Shown: positions 1 through 11,619 of the stretch, piece by piece
How the letters are laid out: every line of letters begins with the position of its first letter
Numbering within the stretch: the first letter of the stretch is position 1
Assembly: GCA_000729835.1 (NCBI GenBank)
Contig: JFHB01000020.1
Coordinates: 62,001 to 126,000, forward strand
Source of the DNA: Atkinsonella hypoxylon
Taxonomy: Eukaryota > Ascomycota > Sordariomycetes > Hypocreales > Clavicipitaceae
Reading direction: 5' to 3'
Length of the DNA stretch: 64,000 bases
Position numbers and translations under genes: made by a program
The notes under the pieces: model-generated
Database searches by the model: none
What the model was told of the DNA's origin: nothing
What the model saw: the letters and a program-made list of their open reading frames with translations, nothing else

Positions 1-1135
1 ACTCGGTGCCGAAGCTCATGGCGGAGTTTCTCCCCGATCACATCGTTTACCACGCTGTCATCCCAGATGCCCTCCTCCGCACCGGGTACGCTTAACCGCT
101 CACCTCCCAAAATTATAATCCCGTCGTTATCCCGTTGGATCAAGTAGTCGTCGTCATTGCCTTCCGTTATCCACACATGGGTATGCTCAAGAGGAATATC
201 ACCCGTCGGCGGGACCAGCCCTACAATTTGACCTCGGACGGGGGTGATTATGCCCGTCATCTTGGGCAGCAGGTAAGACGTGTAGCCGTTGCAAGCGAGC
301 AATACATCGTTGCAAGCTATTTGTCCGCGAGGCGTGTGAACAATCCACCCATTGCCAACATGCTGAAGATGCTCCACGGGCGTATGAGTCTGCAAATTGT
401 ATCTTGGAGAAGGATGCTCTTGTACAAGGTCCTCCAGGACCCACGCCACCAGTTTATAAGGCCACAATTTGGCCGCATTCGGCTGATACACAGCACCAAG
501 TGCATCAGGCACTCGTAGCATTGTGAGTCCCTCGTCGTCGTCAACCAAGGTGGCCATCTCAGCAAGATCAGGATGCTCGCGCCTCATCCCCTCAAAGATC
601 TTCTCAACCATGTCCAAGGCATGCTGTTCAAATATTGCATGAACTCCCCCCACTGTATGCCAGTCGCATGAGATGTTGTTCTTCACTACAAAGTCTTTGA
701 GGAATGCATACGTGCCCAGCTCGAAACGTGCCACGCTAGGCTTGGACTTGTACACCATGGGCTGGCAGTGGCCACCATTCTTCATCGTCCATATTAGCTC
801 TCGCGTAAAACACAGGTATTTAGGCTTGTTCGTAACCAAAGAAATGGGAAATTCCTGGAGAGGGACATGCTTGGTCTGCTTACCCGCCCAGTGGCTCCCC
901 AGCACGCTTCTCTCGCTTCTACATGTACGACGGCTCGACCTCCAGCGATAAGCTCCTTGGCGGCAAATGTACCGGTGATGCCAGTGCCGACGACAACGAC
1001 GTCAGCCGTAGCAGGAAGCCTCTCGGTACTTCTGTGACCTAGCAAAATAGTTGAAGGATCCCTATGCCAGTATGAGTGCGTACTGTCGGCGGTTGGGGGC
1101 CCAGGCTGGCCTTTCTGTAGCTGTGCGCCGACCAT
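1..1135 (-). CDS. FAD-dependent oxidoreductase (DAO family), 3' end cut off by the window
   Basis: Two exons are visible: 884-1135 and 1-779, with a 104-nt intron (780-883) that falls between codons. The start is the ATG at 1135. The protein has a Rossmann dinucleotide motif VVVVGTGITG (about residues 46-55), then CWGATGR at the end of exon 1 joined to NGGH at the start of exon 2. This ATGRNGGH string is typical of the DAO/OrdL-like flavoenzymes that oxidise amines or amino acids. About 343 residues are seen; the family is usually 400-500, so the C-terminal substrate and FAD-binding part lies outside. The join across the intron restores the family motif, which supports the model. Substrate cannot be told from sequence. 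No signal peptide is evident, so it is probably cytosolic or peroxisomal (inference). Confidence 0.88.
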
Positions 1136-1388
1136 GATGTAATCTTGGTGCTGTCTTTCAATATCACTAACGCTCGCCAGGATTCCACGTGCGCTTGGCT
1201 TCTAGTCGGAGCGGAAGAAAAATCCCGCCAAGTTTTGTTGGGAATTTGGCTCTTTATGTCTAGTAAGGTATATAATATCCATGTACAAAGTATGAGAGTG
1301 GCGCACGTCGTGATCACGTTCCTTCGTTAACTAGCTCCCCGTAGTACAGCCACAGCCCCGCAACGGCCCCGCAACGGAAAGCTACCCG

Positions 1389-1814
1389 CTAGAAGAAATC
1401 ATTCAATTGTACACACACGTACACACAGTGGCTGGGTTCATAAGTCTGTTCGTGCCATTTTGCCGTAGAACCATGACTGACAACTAATTGGCATGTTCCA
1501 CGCCCAAGAGCTCTATGCCCCAAGACGCCATTCAGATCCGCCTTGCTCCTGCAACGATACCAGTACCCATCAATGACAGCTCCTGCCAGGCGCAACATAT
1601 CTATATCTACATTTATTGTGCATTCATTCCGACGCCTTGTACATCCCACAAAAAGCCAGAATTTACCCTTTTTATATGCCCCATTCACCATACAGCTGTT
1701 CTTCGGTGAGGCTTTTTCCCATCGCCAAGCTTTGCAGCATCCTCGATCCCTTATGATACCACGACCTGTGACAAAGGAAAATCGATCGAAAGCTCGATCA
1801 TGAGCATGTTGCAT
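1389..1814 (-). CDS. possible small Cys-containing orphan protein (141 codons)
   Basis: An open frame of 141 codons begins at an ATG at 1814 and ends at 1389. The central part has a regular pattern: C-M-V-N-G-x-Y-K-x-G-K-F-W, then G-C-T and N-E-C-T, then G-Y-W-Y-R-C-R and R-G-T-C. Spaced Cys with Gly/Tyr is common in small secreted fungal proteins. However, no signal peptide is seen at this start. A TTTCCTTTGTCACAG string just inside the frame could be a 3' splice site, so a first exon could lie upstream. I do not recognise a family. It may equally be a chance frame. Confidence 0.3.
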   Translation of the reverse strand: MQHAHDRAFDRFSFVTGRGIIRDRGCCKAWRWEKASPKNSCMVNGAYKKGKFWLFVGCTRRRNECTINVDIDMLRLAGAVIDGYWYRCRSKADLNGVLGHRALGRGTCQLVVSHGSTAKWHEQTYEPSHCVYVCVQLNDFF

Positions 1815-2063
1815 ATCCCAGGGGCTGCCACTGGTGTATTGTCATCTCAAGACGTCGTTCATAAAATCCACTTGTACAAGTTCCAGCACAAGACCTGCTG
1901 GCTAACACTCATCACTACACCATCCTCTTGGTGTAAAGGGTATATCTTGAGTAGTCATAATAACGCTTCGGTATTTGCGCTCATCAATGTAGAAAAAAGA
2001 GAGCATCTTCAAGAAATTACTTGCATGTCATCGGCCACATGTCATTAGCCATGACTGCTTCCG

Positions 2064-5000
2064 TCATACATCCATCATTTCCGTGTCGCTGTCCACGGCG
2101 ATTGACACAGGAAATATCTCGGCTGGGCCCCAACTGCCCTCGTACACTGTGGCTGGTGCGCTTCGGTGTTCAGCAACCCAGCGTAATCCTTCGAGCTCGA
2201 GTACTTGTTCCACCAGCGGTCGATCAGCTGGTTCCTGAGCCGTCATCCATCTAACAATCGAGTCTAGCGAGCTGGGATGGAACGCTTTCACCATAAATTC
2301 CGGAGGTTGCTGCAGCTCACTTCTTTTAAACGACCGGAACAAATTGCCCGCGCTATATGTCTTCCCCACTCGCAACTCATCGCTATGTTCAGGATCTGTG
2401 GGGTTACCAATGCAGTCCCGCTGGACTTCGAGTGACGGTGTCCATGTGAGGCTGGGAACCTCGGAGAGATCTCCGGACCTCAAAGCAATCCAGGTCGGAC
2501 CATTATCAGGAAGAACCACGTTTGCGGCTGCCTCCAGGGTCATGAGTCCAAGTGAGAAGATATCTGCTGACTGACCAGCCTTTCCTTTCAGCATCTCCGG
2601 AGCCATATATTCACGGTCACCTTCGACATCAACCCCTGCGGTCGATGTGCACGGCTGAGCAAGTCCAAAGTCGCCAATTTTCAAGGCCCCTTCAAAGGTG
2701 ACGAGAATGTTCGCTGGCTTCATATCAAGATGCATAAATCCTGCGTCATGTATTTCTTTCAATCCCTGCAATTTGTTAGTGGTTGGTACGTTGAAAGTAC
2801 GGTATTTAGTTGGGGATGCTGATTAGACATACTAGGCACAGATCCTGCAAAATTTTGAAGATGCGAAAGTCATCCAATCTGCCACCACGCCCAACATTCC
2901 CAAGGAACTTGTCCAAGGTGCCTTCTTCACAGAACTCAGTCTGAATATAGAGATGAAAGTTGTGCTCCCAATCGTCAATGTACTGGACAACGTGTTCAGC
3001 ATGCGTCAATGCTTTCAGGATGTGTACTTCGCGAAGTTTTGTCTCTCGATCCTTAGGTCCATGGTACGAGTGTCTGCTTTTTTTAACGGCAAATACCTGT
3101 CCCTTCTCGGGGCTTCGAGAAGCGCTGTGACTTGGTGTCACGTTGCCAAAAGCGAACGCGTTCGGGTGCTCGAGTTTGGTGACACGGTACACAGTCGAAA
3201 ACTCGCCTTTTCCCACTTGTTCCACCTTATCGAACCTTGAGCACAGGCTAGCATCCACGTCTACACTGCTATTTCTAGCATTCATCGGTGTGACAAAAAT
3301 ACTCGTTGACGAACGAAAGTCGCGAGCTGTGGTAGGAGTGACGGGAGGAGGCATGCTGATCTCATTGCGAGTGTCAGCAGCTTGCGAAATAGACAGACGG
3401 CTAGTGTCCAAGGGCAGCATAGTTTCTTGAGGGGTCTGAGGCGTTCGACGGCCATCAACTGGGCTTCCTGGAAGGTTGCATCACATTAGCGGGTGAAGAA
3501 AACCGACGATGGTGACAAGATGTAACTTACTCGTTGATTCTCGTGATGGGACTGATTTCACGGCGGAAAGTGGAAGAACAAAAGTTCGATTCGCGCTTGG
3601 GCTTTCAAGTGACTGTTCACTAAGATTGCTCAAACTAGTGGTTAAAGTTGTTTTGGTTGGTGTGGGCGGAACGTCATTATCCAATGATAAGTCATTGCCG
3701 TCACAGAACAACTTGCGGTCTTCACCGTCCAGACTCAGAATGCTGCCACGACGAGATGACTTTGACGATGAACCACGCTGGAAGATAGAAAGACCTTTTG
3801 CGGGCTGTCCAAAGGTATTGGGAGCGCGGGAGGAAGGTGGGTAGAGAGGAGTCGAAGGTACTCCAGCGAAAGAGTTTCGGTTATTACCCCTTCTCTTGAT
3901 CGCACTTCCAACAGGTGGAGGGAAGGTTGCAAAGGGATTCGTGTGCTTCTTGCATGGAGTATCCGGAGGAGCAAGCTTCTTGTCAGCCTCGTCCTCTGTG
4001 TGACGGTTAATTTTGGAAATCAATCCCGTTGAGTTGAAGGCACCTATCCAAAGCTGATGACGTTGGCTAGGAGTAGCAATCGCCTTGTTGTGCTCATTAG
4101 TAGAGCGAGAGGTGGGCCTAGTGGCGTTTAATGGCAAGGACCGTGAGAATGGATGGGGCTTGGGTTTTTCTGGATTCTTGGTTGGTGGCGCTTGTGGCGA
4201 ACATTCCTCTGTAAGGCTGTTTCCGGATGTAGACGTAGTAAGCGTTTTGGAAAGCGGGTGAGGCTGATGGCCCTTATTGTCCAGAGGATGGACGGGAGCG
4301 CTTGATAGAGGGCCACCGGCACTAAAAGGACTATCGCGAGGAGCTTGTGGGGGCACGAAATGATCCGTGGAAAGTCGTGGCCGACTGCGAGATGGCGTAG
4401 CGTTTTCTCCACCCATCTGCGCAAGTTGTCTTTCGCCTGATCTTCGCCCCCATGAGCTCTTGTCGCCGTACCGCTGCTGCAGAGTAGACTTTCTTAGAGA
4501 AGATGATCTCCTAGGCAAATTCGAGACAGGACTTGGTGACGCGAGTGGTTCTCGTCGCATGGATAAGGACTCGTTCTTGGTTCCAGTCAGCTCATATTCA
4601 GATGGTGTGAAATCCTCATGAATATCAAAACTCTGTGCAGAGGCTGCATTGGTGCCAAATGCGCTCAGATCGCTCGCCTGACTCAGACCTGCAATTCCGT
4701 GCAAGCTGCGTCGTTTCGCCACTGGGCTGCCTTGGTTTGGGTAGTCTAGATTCATGGTCGCGTCACTGCGCTTTAACGCGCCAGTTGTTGGAACCATGCA
4801 AGATTCGTGGTTAGTAGTATCTAAGGCTTTCAAAGATGCGTGCTGAGATGAACCCGACACGTCCAAGTGACAACTGTGACGAGAGGATTTGTCACTAAGG
4901 TCGTAAGCGCTCGGGGATGACCTGCTAATATTTTCCTGTCCTCGTGGAGTAGTTGACGTAGGAGGAGATGAGGCTGACGTCTGTCCCAGATTTCTAGAAT

Positions 5001-5442
5001 CTGGAGTTGCGCTCAAGGCTCGTTTGAGAGGGCTCTTGGGCGAGGCCCTGGCGCGCGCCAACGGGCGTGATGAGTTTGTCGACGGTTTCACAGACTTGGC
5101 AGAGCGCAAAGACAGTCGAACACTGGGTCGAAGAGGAGTTAAAATCGACGATTGGTGAGGGGAGGTGGCGTGTGCAGAGGTTACAGCTGGAGGAGCTGTC
5201 TGTGGTTGTGATGGTGCAATATGCTGTCTCTGTGGTGTTGCTCCGAAGCGTCGACACGGTGATTGCGGTGAAGCCTGTCGTGAACTGTTGGAGCTTTGTG
5301 AGCTGGTCCTGGATAAAAACTTGGATGGTGATCGTGATATAGAACGTCGAAGAGTTCGCACGGCTGAGGTGACGTCCATGTGATGAGCGTGGGTAGGTGA
5401 TGGCAGAGCCAAGGTGCCGCCGTTAGAGAAAGACATGGTCAT
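2064..5442 (-). CDS. wee1: Wee1-type mitosis-inhibitor protein kinase
   Basis: Three exons: 3531-5442, 2833-3467 and 2064-2765, with introns of 63 nt (3468-3530) and 67 nt (2766-2832); 1082 residues in all. The first 640 or so residues are low-complexity, Ser/Pro/Arg-rich and carry many SP/TP sites, as in fungal Wee1. The kinase domain follows: glycine loop GKGEFSTVYRV from about residue 723, ATP-lysine in FAVKK near 766, catalytic loop HLDMKPANIL with Asp863, and DFG at 881-883. The variant HLDMKP loop in place of HRD-K is a Wee1 trait. By family knowledge it phosphorylates Tyr15 of the mitotic CDK in the nucleus and delays G2/M. Exon 2 joins exon 1 through TPQTPQETMLP. The SP/TP-rich N-terminus suggests control by CDK phosphorylation (inference). 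Confidence 0.95.
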
Positions 5443-8400
5443 GTTTATGAACGTCGCTGGAATGCAACGTCTGACCTTGCGGTGCTGACGCGGACTACGC
5501 TCCGATATGCAATGTCCGTCCTAGTCAGATCTTCTGTGTATATTTGACTGCTGTGCTCCAATATCCAGCACTTGAAAACAAGACAAGTGCAGACTTGTCC
5601 GAAATGGGACTACTCGAGGGCAGGTCACAAATTTTGCGGCGAACCAGTCGAGGCTAGATAAATCTGAGGTTAAGATGGGAGATTTTTACAATGCACAGCG
5701 ATGTGGAACCAAATCGTCTGTCGCAGTGCCACCTGTTGTTATGCCAGGCTTAACGATTTAGTTTCATGTCTCATCGCTATTTGGCAATGAACAAGTGGTT
5801 ATGTCGCAGTATCGTGGAAGTGTTGTTCGTACTCCGGGTGCGCTACTCCGATCTAAAAGAAAGTGCAGGTCAAAGAAGAAAGACGGCAAGAGCGGCCGTA
5901 GAGGTGGGTGGTGTTGCTCAAATCTGTGGCAGTTACCACATGATGCAAGTTCGCCCCGTGTTCTCTCTCCCCATTCACACGACGGCTTCTGAAAGGCCGG
6001 CTGTTGGTTGTTCAATCGAGTCGTCTCAGCTCAAAGGGCGCATTCAACGCTCAGCTCATAGCAAGGATCGATTGTTTGTCCGTGGCTCACGCAAGGCAAA
6101 GAGATGAGGAGCTATGCGGCAGCGCACAAAGCATGAACTTGTCAATATTTGTCGAGCAGAATGTCAATGAAACATGTGGGTGGTTCAATGTTCAATAAAG
6201 GGTGTGAGAGAGGACCTGGGCCAGGAGGGAAGCAGCGCCCAGCTGGTTGATCTGACCTTGACAGTGTGGGCGCGCCTGCCAGTTGCGCCTGCCGGGGTAT
6301 GCGTGAAGTGGAGTGACGCATTTGTTTACAGTCTTACCGGTTTTGGTTAGCGCTACGCGCTGAGCGCGTCCCCTGTTGGTCATCACAAACCTGTACATAC
6401 CCACAACCACGGCATCACGGACCCATGTGAGCTGCAAGTACGTACTGCGTACTACCAGGAGAAGGTTGGGCACCTGTGCGCACTGCTCTTTTGTAATAGC
6501 AGTTGAGACCTCCTTTACTCCTCACCAAGGTACCTCACCACTCCTCTCCTCACCTCCTCTCCTCACCTCCTCTCCTCACCTCCTCTCCCCGCTGCTGTCT
6601 GGATGCAAGGCCCAACACCAGCCAGCATGCAGTGAAATACGCGCAGGAGACTGACTGCGCTTCGCTTTCACGTCTACTTCCATGCGAATCACCATGGACT
6701 ATCACACATGCTACGTCTGTCGTTCCCCTCCTCGCGGCTCACTCGTGTGGAGATGAATTGGTTGGTCAATGGTCAATATTTCTTCTTGCAAAACAGATTA
6801 AAGGCCTTTTGTTGGCCGCTTCTCTCCTTCAGACATACAGCGTGTTGGCCTCCGACAATGTTATCCAACCCGTTTCAATATTGGAGACGTTTAATACACA
6901 CAACTTGCTCCTTAAGATTGTAGTATTCTACTCCGTAATCAACTGGGCTATGTCGTTAGTCCCACAGACGCGCTTCTAGGGGCCAGGGTGTGTCTCGATG
7001 GTGGCGAACTTGCTTGGCATCCAAGGAGTGCCAAGCCCAGAAGACCCCATCAGCCAATGGCATGGCAGGTCTTGACTGGACCCTTTTACAGTGTCAGAAA
7101 GGCTTGTTCTTACACTGTCTGCGTAGGGGGCTAATGCGACGATACTCTTGTTCGCGGGTGCTGTCGGCGTACCGTTAGGCCGACTGCTAGTAACGGTACG
7201 GTACATCGTTTTTGCTTCCTTTGGTCTGGACTCTCCTGGCGTCTCCTCGGAACATCAACACGACTCCCGCCCGCTCGTCATTAGCTCCAAATCAATGGCA
7301 CTTCTTTTTTTCGTCTCGTTTCAGATGCCGCTCGTATGTTGTGGTCTAGGGCATGCCATCGAAAACTCCTATGTATCATCATCGCGCCACAATGCTGTAT
7401 TGTAAACAAACAATCTAGAATTAATTCGGATACCCCGAACTAATTCAACTGCATACCAGGGGCTCCAGACTGGACGGTAGACCAGCAATTCTACTGCCTG
7501 GCACAAGAAAAGAAAAATGCAGATGTGCTGAAAATACGGTCCAGCCTCGCGCTTTCCAAGCCCTAGTTTTCAACAGGTCATTTCGCTTCACAGATAATGG
7601 TCTATAATGGGGGGGCGCGGATCCAAGGTATCCCATCTATCACTGAGGGTCTGTCTCTCGATTCTTGGCCCGAGCGAAGTGTTATCAAATTCCTACTGAG
7701 CGGGGTTCACCTCGTGGCTGGTAAGGGACACTCCGTGCTCATCCGACCATCCGACTGATCTTGATGGGAAGAACTGCGTGACTTGCATTCGCGAGCCGGA
7801 TGGACGCTTCGAGTCCCCCCATGTTTTTGAATCGCAAACTTGAGGTCCGAGGTGCCACTCCCGCTTCTTCGCGTGGGGCTAGCACTGATTCAATTGAATG
7901 CTGAAGAAAATAACAAAAAAAAACACCTAAGCATCCAAACATCCAAACATCTAAAGCATCTTAAGCATCTGATAATTTCATGGGGTCAAGGGTGTAAATA
8001 ATTTGACTGACTTCTGGCATCAGCCAGCCAGACTGCACAATTGTTATGGAACATGCATCTACTATACTATGCATGGCTAAATGTGGCTGACGTTGGCTGC
8101 ATAATAAAATAACCGGTAAGAACTCAGCTGGCACACCGCGCTGGGGAATGATGGGTTTGCATGGTGTAAACAAGCTGCCTCTTTCTCCTGTCTGTTGGGA
8201 CAAGAAAAGGGGCGTTGGGCTGGGGATGGCGCTCGTCCTCGAAAGGAATTGTGGCCAGGCACCAGACTTATTACATCCCGCGGGGCCAAGCCCTGAGCTA
8301 GCAGTCCGGCATGAGGCTTTCTGGCACTGAGATAAAATATATTGTGGGCCATAGCCGATCTGATACATGGAATACATAGAAGCCAGAGATGCCATACCCT

Positions 8401-8836
8401 ATATGGCTCTTTTGAGCTGACATCCTGCAGATAAACACCATTAATAAATACTACGGGTACTACGGAGTACATGGTGCTCTAATATCGTAGAAGAGCGATC
8501 ATTTCTCGCCGTTACAGAGGGCGCACAACCCGATTTGAACCATTGTAAACATTTACAGTGCCACTGCCAGTTACACAGTCAAGGAGGGACAATCCTTGTC
8601 TATGATACGCTAGCATACAGCAGGATTAACACCGCGCATTGCGTTTTTTATTTATTTTATTTCTTATCCTAGTCAGATAAAGTACCTTTTCTGCCAAGCA
8701 ATCTCCCATTCACAGGTTGATTACGGTGGGTGTTGAATGCCATCACCAGGAGACTGGCTAGAGCATCGCGATGTTTATTCACCATGCTGTGTCTGCTCGA
8801 ATATACGGAGAAAACCCCAGACGTAGCATTGAACTC
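5443..8836. other. 3.4-kb gene-poor gap
   Basis: I see no convincing gene here. Short open frames occur on both strands but lack domains, splice-consistent extensions or biased composition. The left end should hold the Wee1 promoter. A 13-mer tandem repeat lies at 6541-6589, and short TACGGAGTAC-like palindromes occur near 8445-8472. No tRNA signature was found. Confidence 0.5.
6541..6589. repeat. 13-nt pyrimidine-rich tandem repeat
   Basis: The unit CTCCTCTCCTCAC is repeated about 3.7 times without mismatch. The repeat is strongly strand-asymmetric (all pyrimidine except one A per unit). It lies in a non-coding gap. Confidence 0.9.
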
Positions 8837-10172
8837 TTATACCCCGCAGTCCCTCAATGTATGTAGCTCCATCTTTTCAAGGTGGATGAGACCATTCGGT
8901 GGCTATGCATGAGAATTTGACAAGACAGAGATCGTTAGTATACCCACAGAGGGAGGATGCGTAACATCCATCCATCACAAGGCGGCCGGATACCCATCGC
9001 ATCAAACAAGGCTCATTTTGACTTACCGGGATGAACTGCCGCAATTTGACGCCAGCCTGACTGAAGACCGCCGCTGCCTCATTGTCCATGCTATAACCGT
9101 GTGCGTAGACAACTTCACTAATGCCCACTTGGCAGATCTTGATGCTGCAAGTCAAGCACGGACACGTATCGCAGTACAGTACCGACCCGTCTCTGATTCG
9201 TTCCCTACCCGCCTCAAGGAGGGCATTTTCCTCAGCATGAATACACAAGCAAGTGGCTAGGCCGACGCCCGAGCTACTACCCTCGTTGCAGCGGGGACAG
9301 CCTCCTTCCGCACAGTTGCGGATCCCGCGAGGGGTGCCATTGTATCCGGTACTGATAACACGACGTTCTCGACCAACGAGGACGCATCCCACCCGGCGCT
9401 TCATGCAGTTGGAACGTTGGGCGGCAAGAGACGCCAGTGCCATGAAATACGTGTCCCAGCCGGGGCGGAGGCGATCTGGATTGGGAATATCTACCTTGCC
9501 AAGTGTAGCGTACAGATGGGCGAGTGATGACGATGTGTTGAGCAGTCTGACCGTGGCTCGGGAGATGAGTGGTTGGAAACCGCCGCGCGGGTCGTATAAA
9601 TGCCTGTCACTCCGAGAGACAAAGTCCTCAAGCGATGTCTCACCCCCGCCCGTGACCTTGCCCCGTTCTTGAAAGCGCCGCCATCGGACAGTCAAAGGTG
9701 CGTCGATAGACAACAGGAGGAAAAAAGGACGACGCATGAAGACGTCCAACACGGCCTCGGTGGGGATGTCTGTAGTCACAAAGCGGCTTCGCCATCGTAA
9801 CGTGACGTAATCAAGCAAGGCCTCGGGAGAGGCGAACCTGTGTACTTGGTCGTCAGGCCGCAATGCCAACGGCGCACCCAATGTTGAATGATGTCCGTTC
9901 TCCATGATCAGCGCGCTAGACTCCAAAGCACCAGAGAAGGCTTCTCCAGATGGCGAGCACTTGCGGCTCGCTGGTCCCGGAGTTGCAGCTTGCTTGTCGC
10001 CACCGTTGGAAGGCTCCAGGTAGAGATGCTTGAAGCCATGATGCTCAACGAGATATCGAGCAACCGTTTTCTTGCCGGAGCAAATTCCTAGGTAGTTTTG
10101 TCGTCAGATGCGTTCGAACACAGATAATGCGATAAGCAACACATTCTCACCCCCACAGATGCCTATGAGCAT
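8837..10172 (-). CDS. DCD1: deoxycytidylate (dCMP) deaminase with N-terminal P-loop domain
   Basis: Three exons: 10151-10172 (22 nt), 9027-10087 and 8837-8902, with introns of 63 and 124 nt; 382 residues. The tiny first exon encodes MLIGICG and joins exon 2 to give GICGGICSGKKT (residues 4-15), a Walker-A-like loop. The C-terminal half is the zinc deaminase: HAE at 291-293 and PCLTC at 317-321 supply the zinc ligands and proton-shuttle Glu. It converts dCMP to dUMP, feeding thymidylate synthesis; the enzyme family is allosterically controlled by dCTP/dTTP. The P-loop extension, related to dephospho-CoA-kinase-like folds, is a known feature of yeast and fungal Dcd1. The last exon (PPNGLIHLEK...) replaces an unspliced run-on after RQFIP. 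Confidence 0.94.
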
Positions 10173-10905
10173 TTTCAGAACCGGGATAGTTGGCGCTTGA
10201 GGTCTTTACTCTAAAAAGCGTTTCGGCACGGACTTTTGCGTGAACGAGTATTACGATGTGGAAAAACGTGGGTTTGGCGCGTGCCTTTTGAAGCCGTGTC
10301 GGGTGGGGTTCGCGTATCACACAAATCAGGGTCCAATTGTCCACGACCTACAGCTAGAATATTTTAATGAACCTTTGCGAAAAGCCCAAACATTGGATCG
10401 AGGTTTTTCATGGTGGGGAGAAAGCGAACTGGTGCCGCTGCGCTTGCCAGCAATTTAAACCGGTTGATCACAGCGCATTCTGTAGCAACTTGCGATCGAT
10501 GTACATCTATCTACTCAACCAACAATTCAATTTAATGCGAAGTCTATCTCAATGGCGCTGAAAGACAAAGAAAGACGACGGGCTCATGCCGACTAAGCCT
10601 CAGGTGTCTTCATTATGTACACAACACATTCGAGATACCCCTAACAAACCGTGTGGGAATAATTCGATTGCGTCTCCGTTGGGACATTAGATTCTATGAC
10701 GATTGAACTATGTGGTTGAGACGCTGCGGAAGATTCGAGAAACATCACTACGACTTCCGACTTTATCGAATATTGAAAGCCGAACCCATGAAACTTGAAG
10801 ACGAGTCTTGCATCAAAGTTCCAAACCTTGTCAGCCCAAAAAGAAAAAAGCGAATGATCCAAATGCCAATGAAGCATTGAACGGACCTATCCAAAAAGAA
10901 TATTC
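10173..10905. other. intergenic, DCD1 promoter side
   Basis: No gene is supported. The region holds the 5' flank of DCD1 and the 3' flank of the tRNA gene. Small open frames up to 78 codons have no recognisable features. Confidence 0.5.
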
Positions 10906-10976
10906 TCCGGTACAGGGAATCGAACCCTGGGCTGCTCGGTGAGAGCGAGCGATGTTAGCCACTACACCATACCGGA
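10906..10976 (-). tRNA. tRNA-Glu (anticodon CTC)
   Basis: Read on the minus strand, a 7-bp acceptor stem TCCGGTA/TACCGGA encloses a D arm with TGGTGTAGTGGCTAAC, an anticodon arm GCTCG-CTCTCAC-CGAGC whose loop gives CTC, and a T arm with GGTTCGATTCC. No intron is present. A Pol III terminator-like TTCTTTTT follows within about 10 nt. The two internal promoter boxes (A: TGGTGTAGTGG; B: GGTTCGATTCC) are intact. Confidence 0.97.
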
Positions 10977-11619
10977 CATATGTTGTCAAAGGAAGTTCCT
11001 CTTATTAATAAATATCAAGTGTATACTGATTTGGCTCAATTGGTTGTCCATCTGTCGGATCCCTCCACAAACCGCTCTTTTGTTCTTTAGCAGCTAGATC
11101 AACCATTTGAGTTCAAATTTCCCGATGCACCCACCCTCTTCCACATTTCAACTACCTAGGTACATACCATGACAACGCACAGTAGCCACAGCCTTCCGAT
11201 TCATGCAGCAAGGCTCACGCAGAAGTCAGCTGTGTCTAGCTTCACCCCGCGGCGGGGCAATTCAGGTTTAGGCAGGCACACTGTAATTCCGACGAGCATT
11301 TGCGTTGTCAACTTGACACTTAGCTCGTGACAGCCTCGTTGTCATCTGACAGCCGGTCTACGTCAAGACTGTCGAGATCGCCACTGCATTTCCTAGATTC
11401 GCAAGAGGACATTTCACTATAATCATCTTCATCTGCATCTTTGTCTTCCATCAGCAAGCAAAGTCGATCCGCGCTACGCCCTTATCGAAAAAAAAAGTAC
11501 TATATCCCTTTTATTCATCCTGCTTTCGTGCATACAAGTGAATCAAATCTGAACTCAGCTCAGAAAGCGTGCATTTTGCGTGCATTCGCACGGGCAACAG
11601 GCTCGCGCCATTCTTCATT
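10977..11619. other. intergenic, 5' flank of ATG7 and tRNA
   Basis: No gene is seen. Likely contains the ATG7 promoter and 5' leader, with T/C-rich stretches near 11400-11450. Confidence 0.5.

Noticed and set aside
6503..6979. 158-codon plus-strand frame
   Set aside because: It begins in the pyrimidine tandem repeat, so its Ser/Pro-rich start is an artefact, and the rest has no domain or coding signature.
8077..8472. 131-codon minus-strand frame overlapping a second 144-codon frame
   Set aside because: Two overlapping frames of similar length with no family features suggest chance openness.
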